Origin: JAJTFW01 sp903922455
GTDB lineage: Bacteria; Bacteroidota; Bacteroidia; AKYH767-A; OLB10
Direction of reading: 5' to 3'
Assembly: GCA_943329665.2 (NCBI GenBank)
Contig: CALQEU020000013.1
Location: forward strand, 1 to 64,000
DNA: 64,000 bases
A program made the position numbers and the translations under genes. Shown here piece after piece: positions 52,111-61,714 of the stretch. Every line of letters begins with the position of its first letter. Position 1 is the stretch's first letter. The notes below the pieces were generated by a model. The model saw only the letters and a program-made list of their open reading frames with translations. It did not search any database and was not told where the DNA came from.

Positions 52111-53298
52111 CTATTGCCGAAAGGGATTTCTTGGAATCCATTCCATTTCATACTTTGATGGCAGCATATGACATGCAATTCCATTCAACAATGTGTTATT
52201 TAATTTAATATAAGCCTGATAGGTATGAATTGTTGCTCCAACTGTAGTTTTCATTTCTAAAGCAGTTCGACCAAAAGAAATGAGTGGAGATTTGGCCAAA
52301 ATGGCCATTTCAATATAAGCGTAAAGGATATTTTGATACAAGGAATGGCTCATATTATATTCATAATCAATACCAATGTGATGCGCTTCAAAATGCTGAT
52401 GGTCTTTAATACCTGCCATAAAGGCAAGCAATTTCCCCTTTTCCAAAATTCCTTTGAACTCGATCTTAGATTTTAAGAGCTTGGATAGTGATATCAAGTA
52501 ATCAGAATTATGCATTACTAGGCGAACCGGACTTTTATTCTGCACAGCCAAGTACAAACGATCAATTTCTTCCTTTCGTTCGATGAGTTCATCCGTGGTT
52601 AGTATACGTAGTTCACAACTGGCAATTTTCTTCTTTACTTGAACATACCGCTGGCGATATTTAGAACTTAAATCAGCAACATAGTCGTCAAAAGAATTCC
52701 AATGCGATCGAATGTTCATTTTCATGATAGGATCCATCACCAATGAAGAGAATTTTTTTGCCTTTAAATGAGTTCCATAAATGTCGTTTTCAATTGAATA
52801 ATCTTTGGCAATTTCTGCCATCACTTTCCCTGTCTTCTCAAGCTCTTTTTTTACAAAGACAAAAGCATCAGAAAGAAGTACTGCAGCATTTACTTTGTCA
52901 CTTCCAACAAACAAAATTCCATAATCGCCACTGAGATACATATTCCCACAAATTACCAAGTAATGGGGCTTGTCTTTTTTAACTCCAAAAAGCATTTTTT
53001 GAACCAGCATAGAAAGGCCTGAAATAATTTTACTGTATGGCTCAAAATTTACGATTTGCCCAAGCTGGGTACTCGACAAATTAATAATTTGAAAATAATA
53101 CGCGGCTTTAATCTTCCCTTTTTCCTTCAAGCTTACATACCTAAATGATAATGCTGAAGGCGACGACTCTTCCATCGAAAGTAAATACTCTTTTTCTAAA
53201 AATAGAGTTTGGTGTGGCGGCAAAACATTTTTCAACTCTGCAAAAGAGTCATAAATTTGGAAATCGGGAGTTTTAATCACTTTACTTTTTAGAAACAT
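52111..53298 (-). CDS. FemAB/GNAT-like acyltransferase-fold protein
   Basis: A 395-residue soluble protein that looks like two GNAT-fold halves, as in FemAB-like (peptidogalycan biosynthesis, PF04339-type) proteins. Typical text is SFDDYVADLSSKYRQRYVQVKKKI in the middle, then KGKLLAFMAGIKDHQHFEAHHIGIDYEYNMSHSLYQNILYAYIEMAI and FGRTALEMKTTVGA. The N-terminal half carries FLEKEYLLSMEESSP. It may transfer an amino-acyl or acyl group, but the donor and acceptor are unknown. Confidence 0.75.
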   Translation of the reverse strand: MFLKSKVIKTPDFQIYDSFAELKNVLPPHQTLFLEKEYLLSMEESSPSALSFRYVSLKEKGKIKAAYYFQIINLSSTQLGQIVNFEPYSKIISGLSMLVQKMLFGVKKDKPHYLVICGNMYLSGDYGILFVGSDKVNAAVLLSDAFVFVKKELEKTGKVMAEIAKDYSIENDIYGTHLKAKKFSSLVMDPIMKMNIRSHWNSFDDYVADLSSKYRQRYVQVKKKIASCELRILTTDELIERKEEIDRLYLAVQNKSPVRLVMHNSDYLISLSKLLKSKIEFKGILEKGKLLAFMAGIKDHQHFEAHHIGIDYEYNMSHSLYQNILYAYIEMAILAKSPLISFGRTALEMKTTVGATIHTYQAYIKLNNTLLNGIACHMLPSKYEMEWIPRNPFRQ

Positions 53299-53595
53299 AG
53301 GATATCAATATTCCTTTGAGAACGATTGACTCCTTTCGATATTTTATAAATACGAAGATAGTTAATATTCGATTTTAATGAATCATGATCTTTGCACCCT
53401 GAAAATTTGATGATGGAATGGTTGAATTTGTTTCTTTATTATTAAAATACTTTCAAATAAGATGATAATCAGTAACTACCTAATGTCAGTAAAAAGTAAT
53501 CTCCTGGATTTGTTTTTTTATTTAAACAAAACTCGATTATTAAATTATTCTCTTTTACGTACTTTTACCCACCTGTAAACTCGAATAAAGTCAGA
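53299..53595. other. AT-rich spacer, no gene seen
   Basis: Divergent spacer between the FemAB-like and prolyl oligopeptidase genes. It is strongly AT-rich, with a weak TACTTTTA at about 53561 before the oligopeptidase gene. I see no convincing promoter pair, hairpin or gene. Confidence 0.5.
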
Positions 53596-55692
53596 ATGAA
53601 GAATATTATTTTAGCAGTAAGTATAGTTATCATCTCATGGAGCCACACTTGTGCACAACTGCTTAATTATCCTAAAACAAAAAAGGTTGAACAGACGGAT
53701 GATTACCATGGCACCAAAGTTACTGATCCGTATCGCTGGCTGGAAGATGACCATTCCCTCGAGACGAAAGCTTGGGTGATGCAAGAAAATGCGACTACAG
53801 AAAAATACATGATTACTATACCCTTTCGCGACACCTTGAAAGCCCGAATGACGCAACTTTGGAAATTTGTAAGTTATGGTGTTCCTTTTAAATGTGGAAA
53901 ATCATATTTCTATTATCGTCACGACGGTGTCCAAAATCAACCTGTGTTATTTTATTTAAAGAGTTTAGAATTTGTCCCGTATGCTTATTTTGACCCAAAT
54001 AAAATTTCAGAAAAAGGAACTACCGCTATCACAAAAACAACGCCTTCTCCTGACGGAAATTATTTAGCATTCCAAGTTTCAGAAGCCGGTAGCGATTGGA
54101 ATGTAATTAGATTGAAAGATGTAAAGTCGATGAAATCATTACCTGAAATCATTACAGGTGTAAAGTTTAGTAATATTGCTTGGCATAAGAATGGATTCTA
54201 TTACAGTCGGTATGAAAGCAAAGGAAACTTAAATGCAATCAACGAATTCCATAAAATTTATTACCACACTATTAACACAAATCAAGATCAAGATGTATTA
54301 ATATGGGAAGATAAAGAACATCCAAAAAGAAATTTTAGCGCTGAGGTAACCGAAGATCAACGGTTTTTAGTGATTTCTGGTAGTGAATCCACCTCTGGAA
54401 ATTCAGTTTATTTTCAAGATTTATTAAATCCAACTTCTAAACCAATTGCCATCGTGAAAGGATTTGATCATGATTTTGACTTATTGGGCAACAATGGTGA
54501 TCGGCTCTTGTTTTTGACTAATCACAAAGCGAGTAGAAACAAAATTATATCCATCGATTCAAAAAATTTCGGTCAGGCTAGCTGGAAAGATTTAGTTGCT
54601 GAGCAAAAAGATATTTTAAAATCAGCCTCTTTAGGTTACAAAAATATCATCACTCATTATATGAAAGATGCAAGTAGTCATCTTTATGTTTTTGATATAA
54701 ATGGGTTGAAACCATACGAAATTCCATTAACTGGATTTGGAACCATCGAATCCATTTCGGCATCGCAGGCGGACAGCAATATGTTTTTTAATTATACCAC
54801 TTTTACCGCTCCATCCACAGTATATCGTTATAATTTAAAGAGCGCTCGACTTGGAGTTCAGTTCAAATCAACCCTTCCTTATAAAGAAGACGAATTTGAA
54901 ACCAAACAAGTATTTTATACGAGTAAAGACGGAACAAAAATTCCGATGTTTCTTGTCCACAAAAAAGGAATCGTTCCTAACGGTGACCTACCTACCCTAT
55001 TATTTGGATATGGTGGATTTAACATTAGTAAGACACCCGAGTTTAAAGTTGAACGTTTAGTGTTTTTAGAACAAGGCGGCTTGCTAGCTGTGCCTAATCT
55101 TCGTGGAGGTGGCGAGTATGGAAGTGATTGGCATGAGGCGGGAACCAAGGAAAAGAAGCAAAATGTTTTTGATGATTTTATTGCTTCGGCAGAGTATCTT
55201 ATTAAAGAAAAATATACCAATTCGAACCGACTTGCCATAAGTGGTCGATCCAATGGCGGCTTGTTGGTGGGTGCAGTCATGACACAGCGCCCTGAGTTAT
55301 TTAAAGTAGCTTTACCAGCAGTGGGTGTAATGGATATGTTACGATTTCAAAAATTTACCATTGGTTGGGCATGGACGGCCGATTTCGGCAGCAGTGAAAA
55401 TGCAGAGGAGTTCAAGGCTTTATATAAATATTCACCGTTGCACAATATCAGTTCAGGAGTTAATTATCCTGCAACCATGATTACAACGGCGGATCACGAT
55501 GATCGTGTTGTTCCAGGACACTCATGCAAATTTGCCGCACAACTACAAGAATATCATAAAGGCGAAAATCCCGTGTTGATACGCGTGGATGTGGATGCGG
55601 GTCATGGCTCAGGAAAACCAACAGGAAAATTAATTGATGAACAAAGTGATATCTTCGCCTTTCTATTCTATAATCTAGGTATGAAATTATGA
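53596..55692 (+). CDS. Exported prolyl oligopeptidase (S9A)
   Basis: A 698-residue serine peptidase that cuts short peptides after proline. It has a signal peptide (1-20, HTCAQ), so it acts in the periplasm. The propeller domain spans about 70-420, and the alpha/beta-hydrolase domain holds the nucleophile in GRSNGG (Ser552), TADHDDRVVPGHS with the Asp, and DAGHGSG with His670. It overlaps the lipoprotein gene by 4 bases (ATGA). With the POT transporters downstream it fits a peptide-use region. Confidence 0.95.
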   Translation: MKNIILAVSIVIISWSHTCAQLLNYPKTKKVEQTDDYHGTKVTDPYRWLEDDHSLETKAWVMQENATTEKYMITIPFRDTLKARMTQLWKFVSYGVPFKCGKSYFYYRHDGVQNQPVLFYLKSLEFVPYAYFDPNKISEKGTTAITKTTPSPDGNYLAFQVSEAGSDWNVIRLKDVKSMKSLPEIITGVKFSNIAWHKNGFYYSRYESKGNLNAINEFHKIYYHTINTNQDQDVLIWEDKEHPKRNFSAEVTEDQRFLVISGSESTSGNSVYFQDLLNPTSKPIAIVKGFDHDFDLLGNNGDRLLFLTNHKASRNKIISIDSKNFGQASWKDLVAEQKDILKSASLGYKNIITHYMKDASSHLYVFDINGLKPYEIPLTGFGTIESISASQADSNMFFNYTTFTAPSTVYRYNLKSARLGVQFKSTLPYKEDEFETKQVFYTSKDGTKIPMFLVHKKGIVPNGDLPTLLFGYGGFNISKTPEFKVERLVFLEQGGLLAVPNLRGGGEYGSDWHEAGTKEKKQNVFDDFIASAEYLIKEKYTNSNRLAISGRSNGGLLVGAVMTQRPELFKVALPAVGVMDMLRFQKFTIGWAWTADFGSSENAEEFKALYKYSPLHNISSGVNYPATMITTADHDDRVVPGHSCKFAAQLQEYHKGENPVLIRVDVDAGHGSGKPTGKLIDEQSDIFAFLFYNLGMKL

Positions 55693-56687
55693 GGAACTAT
55701 ATAAACTTTTTTTTAGGGGTATTCATCGTCTTGAGCTTTTCAGCTTGCAAGGAAGCAAATAACTTAGGAAGTATGCAATTCAAATTTACTGGCGTTAGAG
55801 ATACCCTAGTTTATTTAGGTTCGAGTACAACATTAAATCTAAAAATTTATTTTTTAGGAGGAGAATCGGAATCTGTTGCTTTATCTGTTTTAGGACAAGG
55901 AAATGGCACTACTATATCTTTTTCACGAAATAATATTGAACCAGAAGAAGCAAGTTCGATGATTATCACTTCGGTGGCTACAGCCGACACAGGCTATTTT
56001 CCAATGATCTTAAAAGGAGAAACGCCCTCAGGAGGAATAATTACACGTGAATTTATGTTGCATGTGGCTAAGCCGATCAATACACCCCCAAGAATAATTT
56101 TAGTTGGCTCACCTACCTTCAATGTAACATTAAATACAAGTTATACCGATGCTGGATTTACAGCTGGTGACGAAGAAGATGGTGATATCACCTCCCAAGT
56201 GGTAGTGGCAGGAACGGTAAATGTAGATTCGGTGGGATTTTATTATATCTACTATGTAGTAACCGATTCAGAAGGATTAAAAGATAGCGTAGTACGAATT
56301 ATCAATGTGCGAAATTCATTAAACTATTTGAGTGGTTCACACAATGTAGTGACTACTGATTTATCAAACGGAAATACCAGAACATGGATCACCACGGTGT
56401 CTGCTTCGGTAAGTGTAAACAACCAAATTAAAATTTTTAAAATATCAGATTGTTTTATGGCGGATCCAATCCTCACTTATGATCCGGTAAAAGATTCTCT
56501 TTTTATGCCCTCACAAACTTTTACGTGCATCACACCTGTCGATACTTTACCACATACATTTGTTGGAAAAGGAAAGATTATTCAAGGCACCATAAAGCGA
56601 ATTACGTTAGATTATACCGATTCTTTTATTGACAACTTAGGAAATCCGATACTCCTGAACCTAAAAGACGAATATCAATTATTTTAA
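55689..56687 (+). CDS. Lipoprotein with Ig-like DUF5011 domain
   Basis: A 332-residue lipoprotein; the lipobox FSAC ends the signal peptide at about residue 20. An N-terminal beta region (about 25-125) is followed by a DUF5011-type Ig-like domain (about 133-205: TPPRIILVGSPTFNVTLNTS, DAGFTAGDEEDGDIT, VDSVGFYYIYYVVTDSEG). The last 120 residues are beta-rich and unassigned. DUF5011 domains are found in surface glycan and cell-adhesion lipoproteins of Bacteroidota. Overlap with the oligopeptidase gene suggests they are translated together. Confidence 0.85.
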   Translation: MRNYINFFLGVFIVLSFSACKEANNLGSMQFKFTGVRDTLVYLGSSTTLNLKIYFLGGESESVALSVLGQGNGTTISFSRNNIEPEEASSMIITSVATADTGYFPMILKGETPSGGIITREFMLHVAKPINTPPRIILVGSPTFNVTLNTSYTDAGFTAGDEEDGDITSQVVVAGTVNVDSVGFYYIYYVVTDSEGLKDSVVRIINVRNSLNYLSGSHNVVTTDLSNGNTRTWITTVSASVSVNNQIKIFKISDCFMADPILTYDPVKDSLFMPSQTFTCITPVDTLPHTFVGKGKIIQGTIKRITLDYTDSFIDNLGNPILLNLKDEYQLF

Positions 56688-56696
56688 TAAAATTAT

Positions 56697-57134
56697 TTAC
56701 GCATAAAGCATTCGACGCAAATAATTAATTTGTCCATTGTGGTAGGCAAGATGTGCTAATAGATGTGAAAGCGCAACATTCACTTTTACCATTTTCCCTC
56801 TAAAATCGCTGGGGAAAATCTCATTTTCTTGTTCTTCTGTCAAAGAAGATAAAGTAGCTTGAACTACTTCGTGGGCTTTTTCAATTTGCTCCAGTACATA
56901 TTCTTTCGTTTGACCTTTTATCGAAAACTCTAGATCTCTATCGCGTACATATCCCGTATTACCCAACAATGCGCCAACAAAATGCTGCAGATTTCCAGCT
57001 AAATGCAAAGCAAGATTCCCCGGAGAATTGCTTACTCCTTTTGGAACCATCCATAAACTTGCATCATTCGGAAATGCTTCGATTTCTACTTTTAATTGAA
57101 TAAGGTAATTTTCAAACTGAAAGAGTGCTGCCAT
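56697..57134 (-). CDS. DinB-family protein
   Basis: A 145-residue four-helix DinB/YfiT-type protein. Two of the three usual metal-binding His are in LALHLAGNLQHFVGALL near residues 40-56, and ALSHLLAHLAYHNGQINYLR near 120-139. Such proteins bind zinc or nickel and often act as thiol-dependent transferases; the substrate here is unknown. The gene is convergent with the lipoprotein gene, with 9 bases between the stops, and stands before ybaB. Confidence 0.85.
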   Translation of the reverse strand: MAALFQFENYLIQLKVEIEAFPNDASLWMVPKGVSNSPGNLALHLAGNLQHFVGALLGNTGYVRDRDLEFSIKGQTKEYVLEQIEKAHEVVQATLSSLTEEQENEIFPSDFRGKMVKVNVALSHLLAHLAYHNGQINYLRRMLYA

Positions 57135-57186
57135 AAATAAGTTGAATAGAAATTGGGGTCGATATAATCAATAAATAAATTAACAC

Positions 57187-57483
57187 TTAAAATCCGGGGA
57201 TCATCCCCTTACCTGCGGATTTCATCTCTGCCTCAAAAACTTTTTCAGCATCGTCCAAGGCACGGTTCATCGCCACTTCAATGAGCTCTTGCACCTCCAA
57301 TTTCTTTTCAGGAAAAAGAAGATGGTCGGCTATATCAATCGAAATTAATTTTCTATTTCCATTCATGGTCACTTGAATTTCCCCATCTCCAGCATACCCT
57401 ACCACTTGAATTGCATTCAATCGTTCCTTGGCAGCTTCCATATTCTTTTTCAGCTCCCCCATTTTTCCCATTAAATCGAACAT
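57187..57483 (-). CDS. YbaB/EbfC-family nucleoid-associated protein
   Basis: A 98-residue DNA-binding protein of the YbaB/EbfC family, which forms tweezer-like dimers. The start is FDLMGKMGELKKNMEAAKERL, followed by VVGYAGDGEIQVTMNGNRKLISIDI and ALDDAEKVFEAEMKS. In many bacteria it lies beside dnaX and recR; neither is here. It is probably co-transcribed with the DinB-family gene. Confidence 0.9.
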   Translation of the reverse strand: MFDLMGKMGELKKNMEAAKERLNAIQVVGYAGDGEIQVTMNGNRKLISIDIADHLLFPEKKLEVQELIEVAMNRALDDAEKVFEAEMKSAGKGMIPGF

Positions 57484-57667
57484 AATTTCTAAAGATTTTA
57501 GGATGCTAAATTAAAAATTATACTCCGTTATCATGTTCAATTTTGTTGGATTTCAATATAAAACCAAGAAATCCATCGATAGAAACAAAATATTTACCGA
57601 TAAATGAGCCATATTATCGTGGATTCATTCTTTTTGCTACATTAGAGCCGAAATACTTAACCAATCT

Positions 57668-59221
57668 ATGAGCGAAATAAAATCAATGGCCCATCCTAGA
57701 GGCCTTTATGTACTCTTCATCACAGAGATGTGGGAGCGATTCAGTTACTATGGCATGCGCGCCATCTTCGTATTGTTCTTAACAAAAGCATTGTTATTGA
57801 GCGATAAAGATGCTTCCAACATTTATGGAAGCTTTACCGGATTGGTGTATCTCACTCCATTAATTGGTGGATACATTAGTGATCGCTATTGGGGAAATAG
57901 ACGAAGTATTTTCATTGGTGGTATTATGATGGGTATTGGACAAATCCTGATGTTTATGTCGGGAAATACGTTAGGTTCACCTTTAGCAAATCCACTGATG
58001 TTATCAGGTTTAACTCTGTTAATTATCGGAAATGGATTTTTCAAACCGAATATTTCAACTATGGTTGGACAATTATATCCACGAAATGATGGACGTGTGG
58101 ATGGAGCCTTTACCATATTTTACATGGGTATTAACTTGGGTGCATTCTTTGCTCCACTTATTTGTGGTGGATTAGGAGACACAGGAGATGTTGGTGATTT
58201 CAAATGGGGATTTTTGGCAGCAGGTATTGGGATGATTGTATCCGTGATCACCTTTGAATTCTTAAAAAATAAATATTTAGTTGGACCTGAAGGTGCGCCC
58301 ATTGGACTACCGCCTAGTCATTACAAAGTTTCGGCAGAAGATAAAGCAGCGAAAAGTGTTCCTGTAAATTACTCGAAAATGGGATTGATTGTAGTCAGTG
58401 GTATTGTGTTGGCCTTGATCTTTCATTATCAAATGGGAATGGATGTGATTGGCGGATTTATTTTCGCGTCGGCGGTGGCTGTTCCGGCATTAATCATTAC
58501 CGATTCTTCTCTTACTAAAGATGAAAAAGAAAGGATTTGGGTTATATTTATTCTTGCCTTCTTTGTCGTATTCTTCTGGAGTGCATTTGAACAAGCAGGT
58601 GCATCACTCACCTTATTTGCCGACAAACAAACCGACCGACATATTGGAAGTTGGGAAATGCCTGCATCGTGGTTTCAATCCATCAATCCTTTAGGAATTA
58701 TTTTATTAGCACCCTTATTCAGTAGCTTATGGGTTGGACTAAATGCAAGAAAGAAAGAGCCTAGCTCACCTCTTAAAATGGCATTGGGTCTAGCCTTATT
58801 ATGTGTAGGTTATATCGTAATCGCAAAAGGCGTTGCAGGAGTAGATTCTTCAACAAAAATTTCCATGTGGTGGTTGGTTACTTTATATGTATTACATACC
58901 ATGGGTGAGCTTTGTCTGTCGCCCATTGGATTATCGATGGTATCTAAATTAGCGCCTTTGCGTTTTGCTTCTCTGTTGATGGGCACATGGTTTTTAGCTA
59001 ATGCTGCAGCCAACAAATTAGCTGGAAGTTTAAGTGCATTGATTCCTCCAGGAAGTGAAGCGGAAGCTGCTGCTGCTGGTGGATATCCGCAAATCTTAGG
59101 GTTCCAAATCGGAAATCTATTGCAGTTCTTCAACATATTCATTGTCATGAGTGGTTCTGCAGCAATTATCTTGTTCCTTCTTTATAGGAAGTTGATTAAG
59201 ATGATGCACGGAGTTAATTAG
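57668..59221 (+). CDS. POT-family proton-dependent peptide transporter (first copy)
   Basis: A 517-residue membrane protein of the PTR/POT family that imports di- and tripeptides with protons. The signature ExxERFxYYG is seen in TEMWERFSYYGMRAIFV (near residues 15-30). Then follow GNGFFKPNISTMVGQLYPRND and, in the second half, FWSAFEQAGASLTLFAD and GELCLSPIGLSMVSKLAP. About fourteen membrane segments fit. A second POT gene follows after 210 bases of word-repeat spacer. Confidence 0.94.
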   Translation: MSEIKSMAHPRGLYVLFITEMWERFSYYGMRAIFVLFLTKALLLSDKDASNIYGSFTGLVYLTPLIGGYISDRYWGNRRSIFIGGIMMGIGQILMFMSGNTLGSPLANPLMLSGLTLLIIGNGFFKPNISTMVGQLYPRNDGRVDGAFTIFYMGINLGAFFAPLICGGLGDTGDVGDFKWGFLAAGIGMIVSVITFEFLKNKYLVGPEGAPIGLPPSHYKVSAEDKAAKSVPVNYSKMGLIVVSGIVLALIFHYQMGMDVIGGFIFASAVAVPALIITDSSLTKDEKERIWVIFILAFFVVFFWSAFEQAGASLTLFADKQTDRHIGSWEMPASWFQSINPLGIILLAPLFSSLWVGLNARKKEPSSPLKMALGLALLCVGYIVIAKGVAGVDSSTKISMWWLVTLYVLHTMGELCLSPIGLSMVSKLAPLRFASLLMGTWFLANAAANKLAGSLSALIPPGSEAEAAAAGGYPQILGFQIGNLLQFFNIFIVMSGSAAIILFLLYRKLIKMMHGVN

Positions 59222-59431
59222 TTATTAGAGGTTATAGGTTAGAGGTTGGATTTTAGTTGTTGGCTGTTAGATTTTGGTCCCGATAGCTATCGGGATTGGA
59301 TCTCGGAATTGTGCAATCAACAATTCAAAGTTTAACTACGAAGCTTCTCGTCTAAACTCTAATCGCGAATCCTCGCCACCAATATCAAAGATCCAATGTC
59401 TATCGTCCAATAACATCTAACATCCAACATC
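59222..59431. repeat. Word-repeat spacer with CCCGATAGCTATCGGG palindrome
   Basis: Words such as ggttagaggttggatttt and aacatctaacatccaacatc occur in irregular order, as at 12600-12790. CCCGATAGCTATCGGG lies at 59279-59294, identical to the core at 23605-23620. It separates the two POT genes. Confidence 0.75.
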
Positions 59432-60907
59432 GTGTCTCAAACTCTCGCCGAAATCCAAGACTTCAAAGGGAAATATCCTAAGCAACTCTGGTATTTATTC
59501 TTCTCTGAAATGTGGGAGCGCTTTTGCTTCTATGGAATGAGAGGAATGCTCACTGTTTTTATGGTGAGTCAACTCATGATGAAAGAAGATGTAGCCAATC
59601 TTCAGTATGGAGCTACGCAAGCTTTTGTGTATGCTTTTACTTTTATTGGTGGACTCTTCGCCGATAAAATTTTAGGATTTAGAAAGTCTCTTTTCTGGGG
59701 TGGATTATTGATGATTACAGGATCCTGTATACTTGCATTCAATCCACATGAATTTTTCTTCCTTGGAATAAGTTTCACGATCATCGGAACTGGATTCTTT
59801 AAGCCCAACATTTCAACAATGGTTGGTGCCTTGTATCATGAAAAAGACAGTCGCAGAGACGCTGGTTTTTCACTCTTCTATGCAGGAATTAATGTGGGGG
59901 CATTGTTAGGAGGATATGCTTGTATCGCCATCGCAAAAAGTTATTCATGGAATTTAGCATTTGGCTTAGCTGCCATTGTAATGACCATTTCTTTAGTGAC
60001 ATTCGTCTTTACCCAAAAAAGTTTAGGACCTATTGGATTATCTCCTTTTAGAAGCAAAGGAATTGAAGGTAAAAAATGGATGGAATATGCTACATACCTT
60101 GGATCTTTAGCAATCATTCCCATCATTATGGTGATGGTTTCTAAAACGGAATACACGGATTATTTTATGTACACCATCGGACCTGTCGTATTGGTTTATT
60201 TATTTTATGAGATGGGAAAGTTTAGTATTGCAGAGCGAAAAAAATTACTTGGGGCATTAGTCTTTATTCTCTTCTCCATATTATTTTGGGCATTCTTCGA
60301 GCAAAGTGGTGGATCGTTGGCGCTATTTGCAGCAAACAATTTGAATGACACAGTGGCTGGAGTGAAGTTAGATCCGAACGGTGTAAACAATGCTGCGAAT
60401 TCATTATTCGTGATCATCTTTGCGCCCATACTTGGATTACTATGGGTGTGGTTAAGCAAACGAAATAAAGAGCCGAATACAGTAATAAAATTCGGATTAG
60501 GATTTTTATTCTTGGCTTTAGCATTTTATACTTTCTACGCTACTCGTTTCTTTGCTGGTGCCGATGGAATGACAAGTTTAGAAATATTTACATTAGCTTA
60601 TTTCATTATCACATTCGGTGAGCTTTGCCTCTCTCCTATTGGATTATCCATTATGACTAAATTATCACCACAGCCCTTGCAAGGTGTGATGATGGGCATG
60701 TGGTTTTTAGCAAGTGCTTATGGGCAATATGTGGCTGGAATATTAGGCGCAGGAATGGTTTCTCCCAACGAAAATGCAAGTCTGACTGAAAAGTTAATTT
60801 CGTATACCGATGGATACCAACAATTAGCCATTTATGCTATGGTGACGGGCATCGTCTTAATAGCAATTTCACCATTTGTCCGAAAATTAATGGGTGAAGT
60901 AAAATAA
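59432..60907 (+). CDS. POT-family proton-dependent peptide transporter (second copy)
   Basis: A 491-residue relative of the preceding transporter, clearly paralogous but diverged. Signature FSEMWERFCFYGMRGML (FY in place of YY), GTGFFKPNISTMVGALYHEKD, FWAFFEQSGGSLALFAAN and GELCLSPIGLSIMTKLSP. The start is GTG 59432 (SQTLAEIQDFKG); the start codon lies right at the end of the word-repeat spacer. Differences between the copies suggest different peptide preferences. A thioredoxin-like gene follows after 18 bases. Confidence 0.93.
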   Translation: MSQTLAEIQDFKGKYPKQLWYLFFSEMWERFCFYGMRGMLTVFMVSQLMMKEDVANLQYGATQAFVYAFTFIGGLFADKILGFRKSLFWGGLLMITGSCILAFNPHEFFFLGISFTIIGTGFFKPNISTMVGALYHEKDSRRDAGFSLFYAGINVGALLGGYACIAIAKSYSWNLAFGLAAIVMTISLVTFVFTQKSLGPIGLSPFRSKGIEGKKWMEYATYLGSLAIIPIIMVMVSKTEYTDYFMYTIGPVVLVYLFYEMGKFSIAERKKLLGALVFILFSILFWAFFEQSGGSLALFAANNLNDTVAGVKLDPNGVNNAANSLFVIIFAPILGLLWVWLSKRNKEPNTVIKFGLGFLFLALAFYTFYATRFFAGADGMTSLEIFTLAYFIITFGELCLSPIGLSIMTKLSPQPLQGVMMGMWFLASAYGQYVAGILGAGMVSPNENASLTEKLISYTDGYQQLAIYAMVTGIVLIAISPFVRKLMGEVK

Positions 60908-60925
60908 ATTCTTTAACTTTAAAAT

Positions 60926-61456
60926 ATGAATATCTCTAAATATCTTCTTGCGGCTGCAGTTTCGTTAAGCATTTGTCAAACCAGTTTAGCACAATCTGAA
61001 ATTGTAAAAAAAGTTCCCTCTAAAATTGAATGGATCAGTTTTGAGCAAGCTGTTTTTTTGAATGATATGAAACCGAAGAAAATCTTCATCGATGTTTATA
61101 CTGATTGGTGCGGATGGTGCAAGCGTATGGATGCAGGAACTTTCAAGGATAGTTTAATCTCCAACTATATTTCTGAAAATTATTATGCCGTAAAGCTAAA
61201 TGCTGAAACGAAAGACACGATTCGTTTTCGTGATAAAGTTTTTGTCTTTAAACCTGAGATGAAATCGAATGAATTAGCCATCTCCTTATTGAGTGGTAAA
61301 ATGGGTTACCCCAGCTTTGTCTTGATGGATGAGAAGTACGCCATCTTACAACCCTTAAGCGGATACCAAACCACCGAAGAATTATTACCACTTCTAGAAT
61401 TTTACGGAACGAATGCGTATTTGACTACGAAGTGGGAAGAGTATTCTAAGAAGTAG
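60926..61456 (+). CDS. Exported thioredoxin-like protein
   Basis: A 176-residue exported protein with a signal peptide (1-22, TSLAQ) and a thioredoxin-fold domain. The redox motif is CGWC in IDVYTDWCGWCKRMDAGTF (near residues 52-70), like DsbD-gamma/YyaL-type thioredoxins. Later text GKMGYPSFVLMDEKY has the cis-Pro. It should reduce or exchange disulfides in the periplasm. It lies 18 bases after the second POT gene and is likely co-transcribed. Confidence 0.9.
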   Translation: MNISKYLLAAAVSLSICQTSLAQSEIVKKVPSKIEWISFEQAVFLNDMKPKKIFIDVYTDWCGWCKRMDAGTFKDSLISNYISENYYAVKLNAETKDTIRFRDKVFVFKPEMKSNELAISLLSGKMGYPSFVLMDEKYAILQPLSGYQTTEELLPLLEFYGTNAYLTTKWEEYSKK

Positions 61457-61714
61457 TTACGCAAATAATTTTTTCGAACTTAATACTTAACGAACGCACT
61501 TTAAAAGCTGCTAACTTCTGGCTGCTAGTTTTATTTCGTAGCGTATAAATTCTAACTTCGAAATTCTTTATCCGCTGCGCACTTTGCTAGCCGCTGCTCA
61601 CGCCGCGTTTAAATGTACATTAGTAATGATTCGAAATTCGTATTGATCACGACGTGTCATGCGACTTTCGCATTTTCGCATTTCGACTTATTCGTTTTTC
61701 GCGTCCTGTGATCT
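61457..61714. repeat. Spacer with ttcgcatttcgac words
   Basis: The spacer holds cgcattttcgcatttcgac words and TTCGTTTTTCGCGTC at 61690-61704, the same 15-base arm as at 20176-20190. In both places the arm sits at the 3' end of a minus-strand gene. The part 61500-61620 has degenerate tagctgctaa and cgctgc words. Confidence 0.65.

Noticed and set aside
57668..60907. Recent tandem duplication of the POT gene
   Set aside because: The two proteins are related but clearly diverged along their length, so it is an old duplication or separate acquisition.
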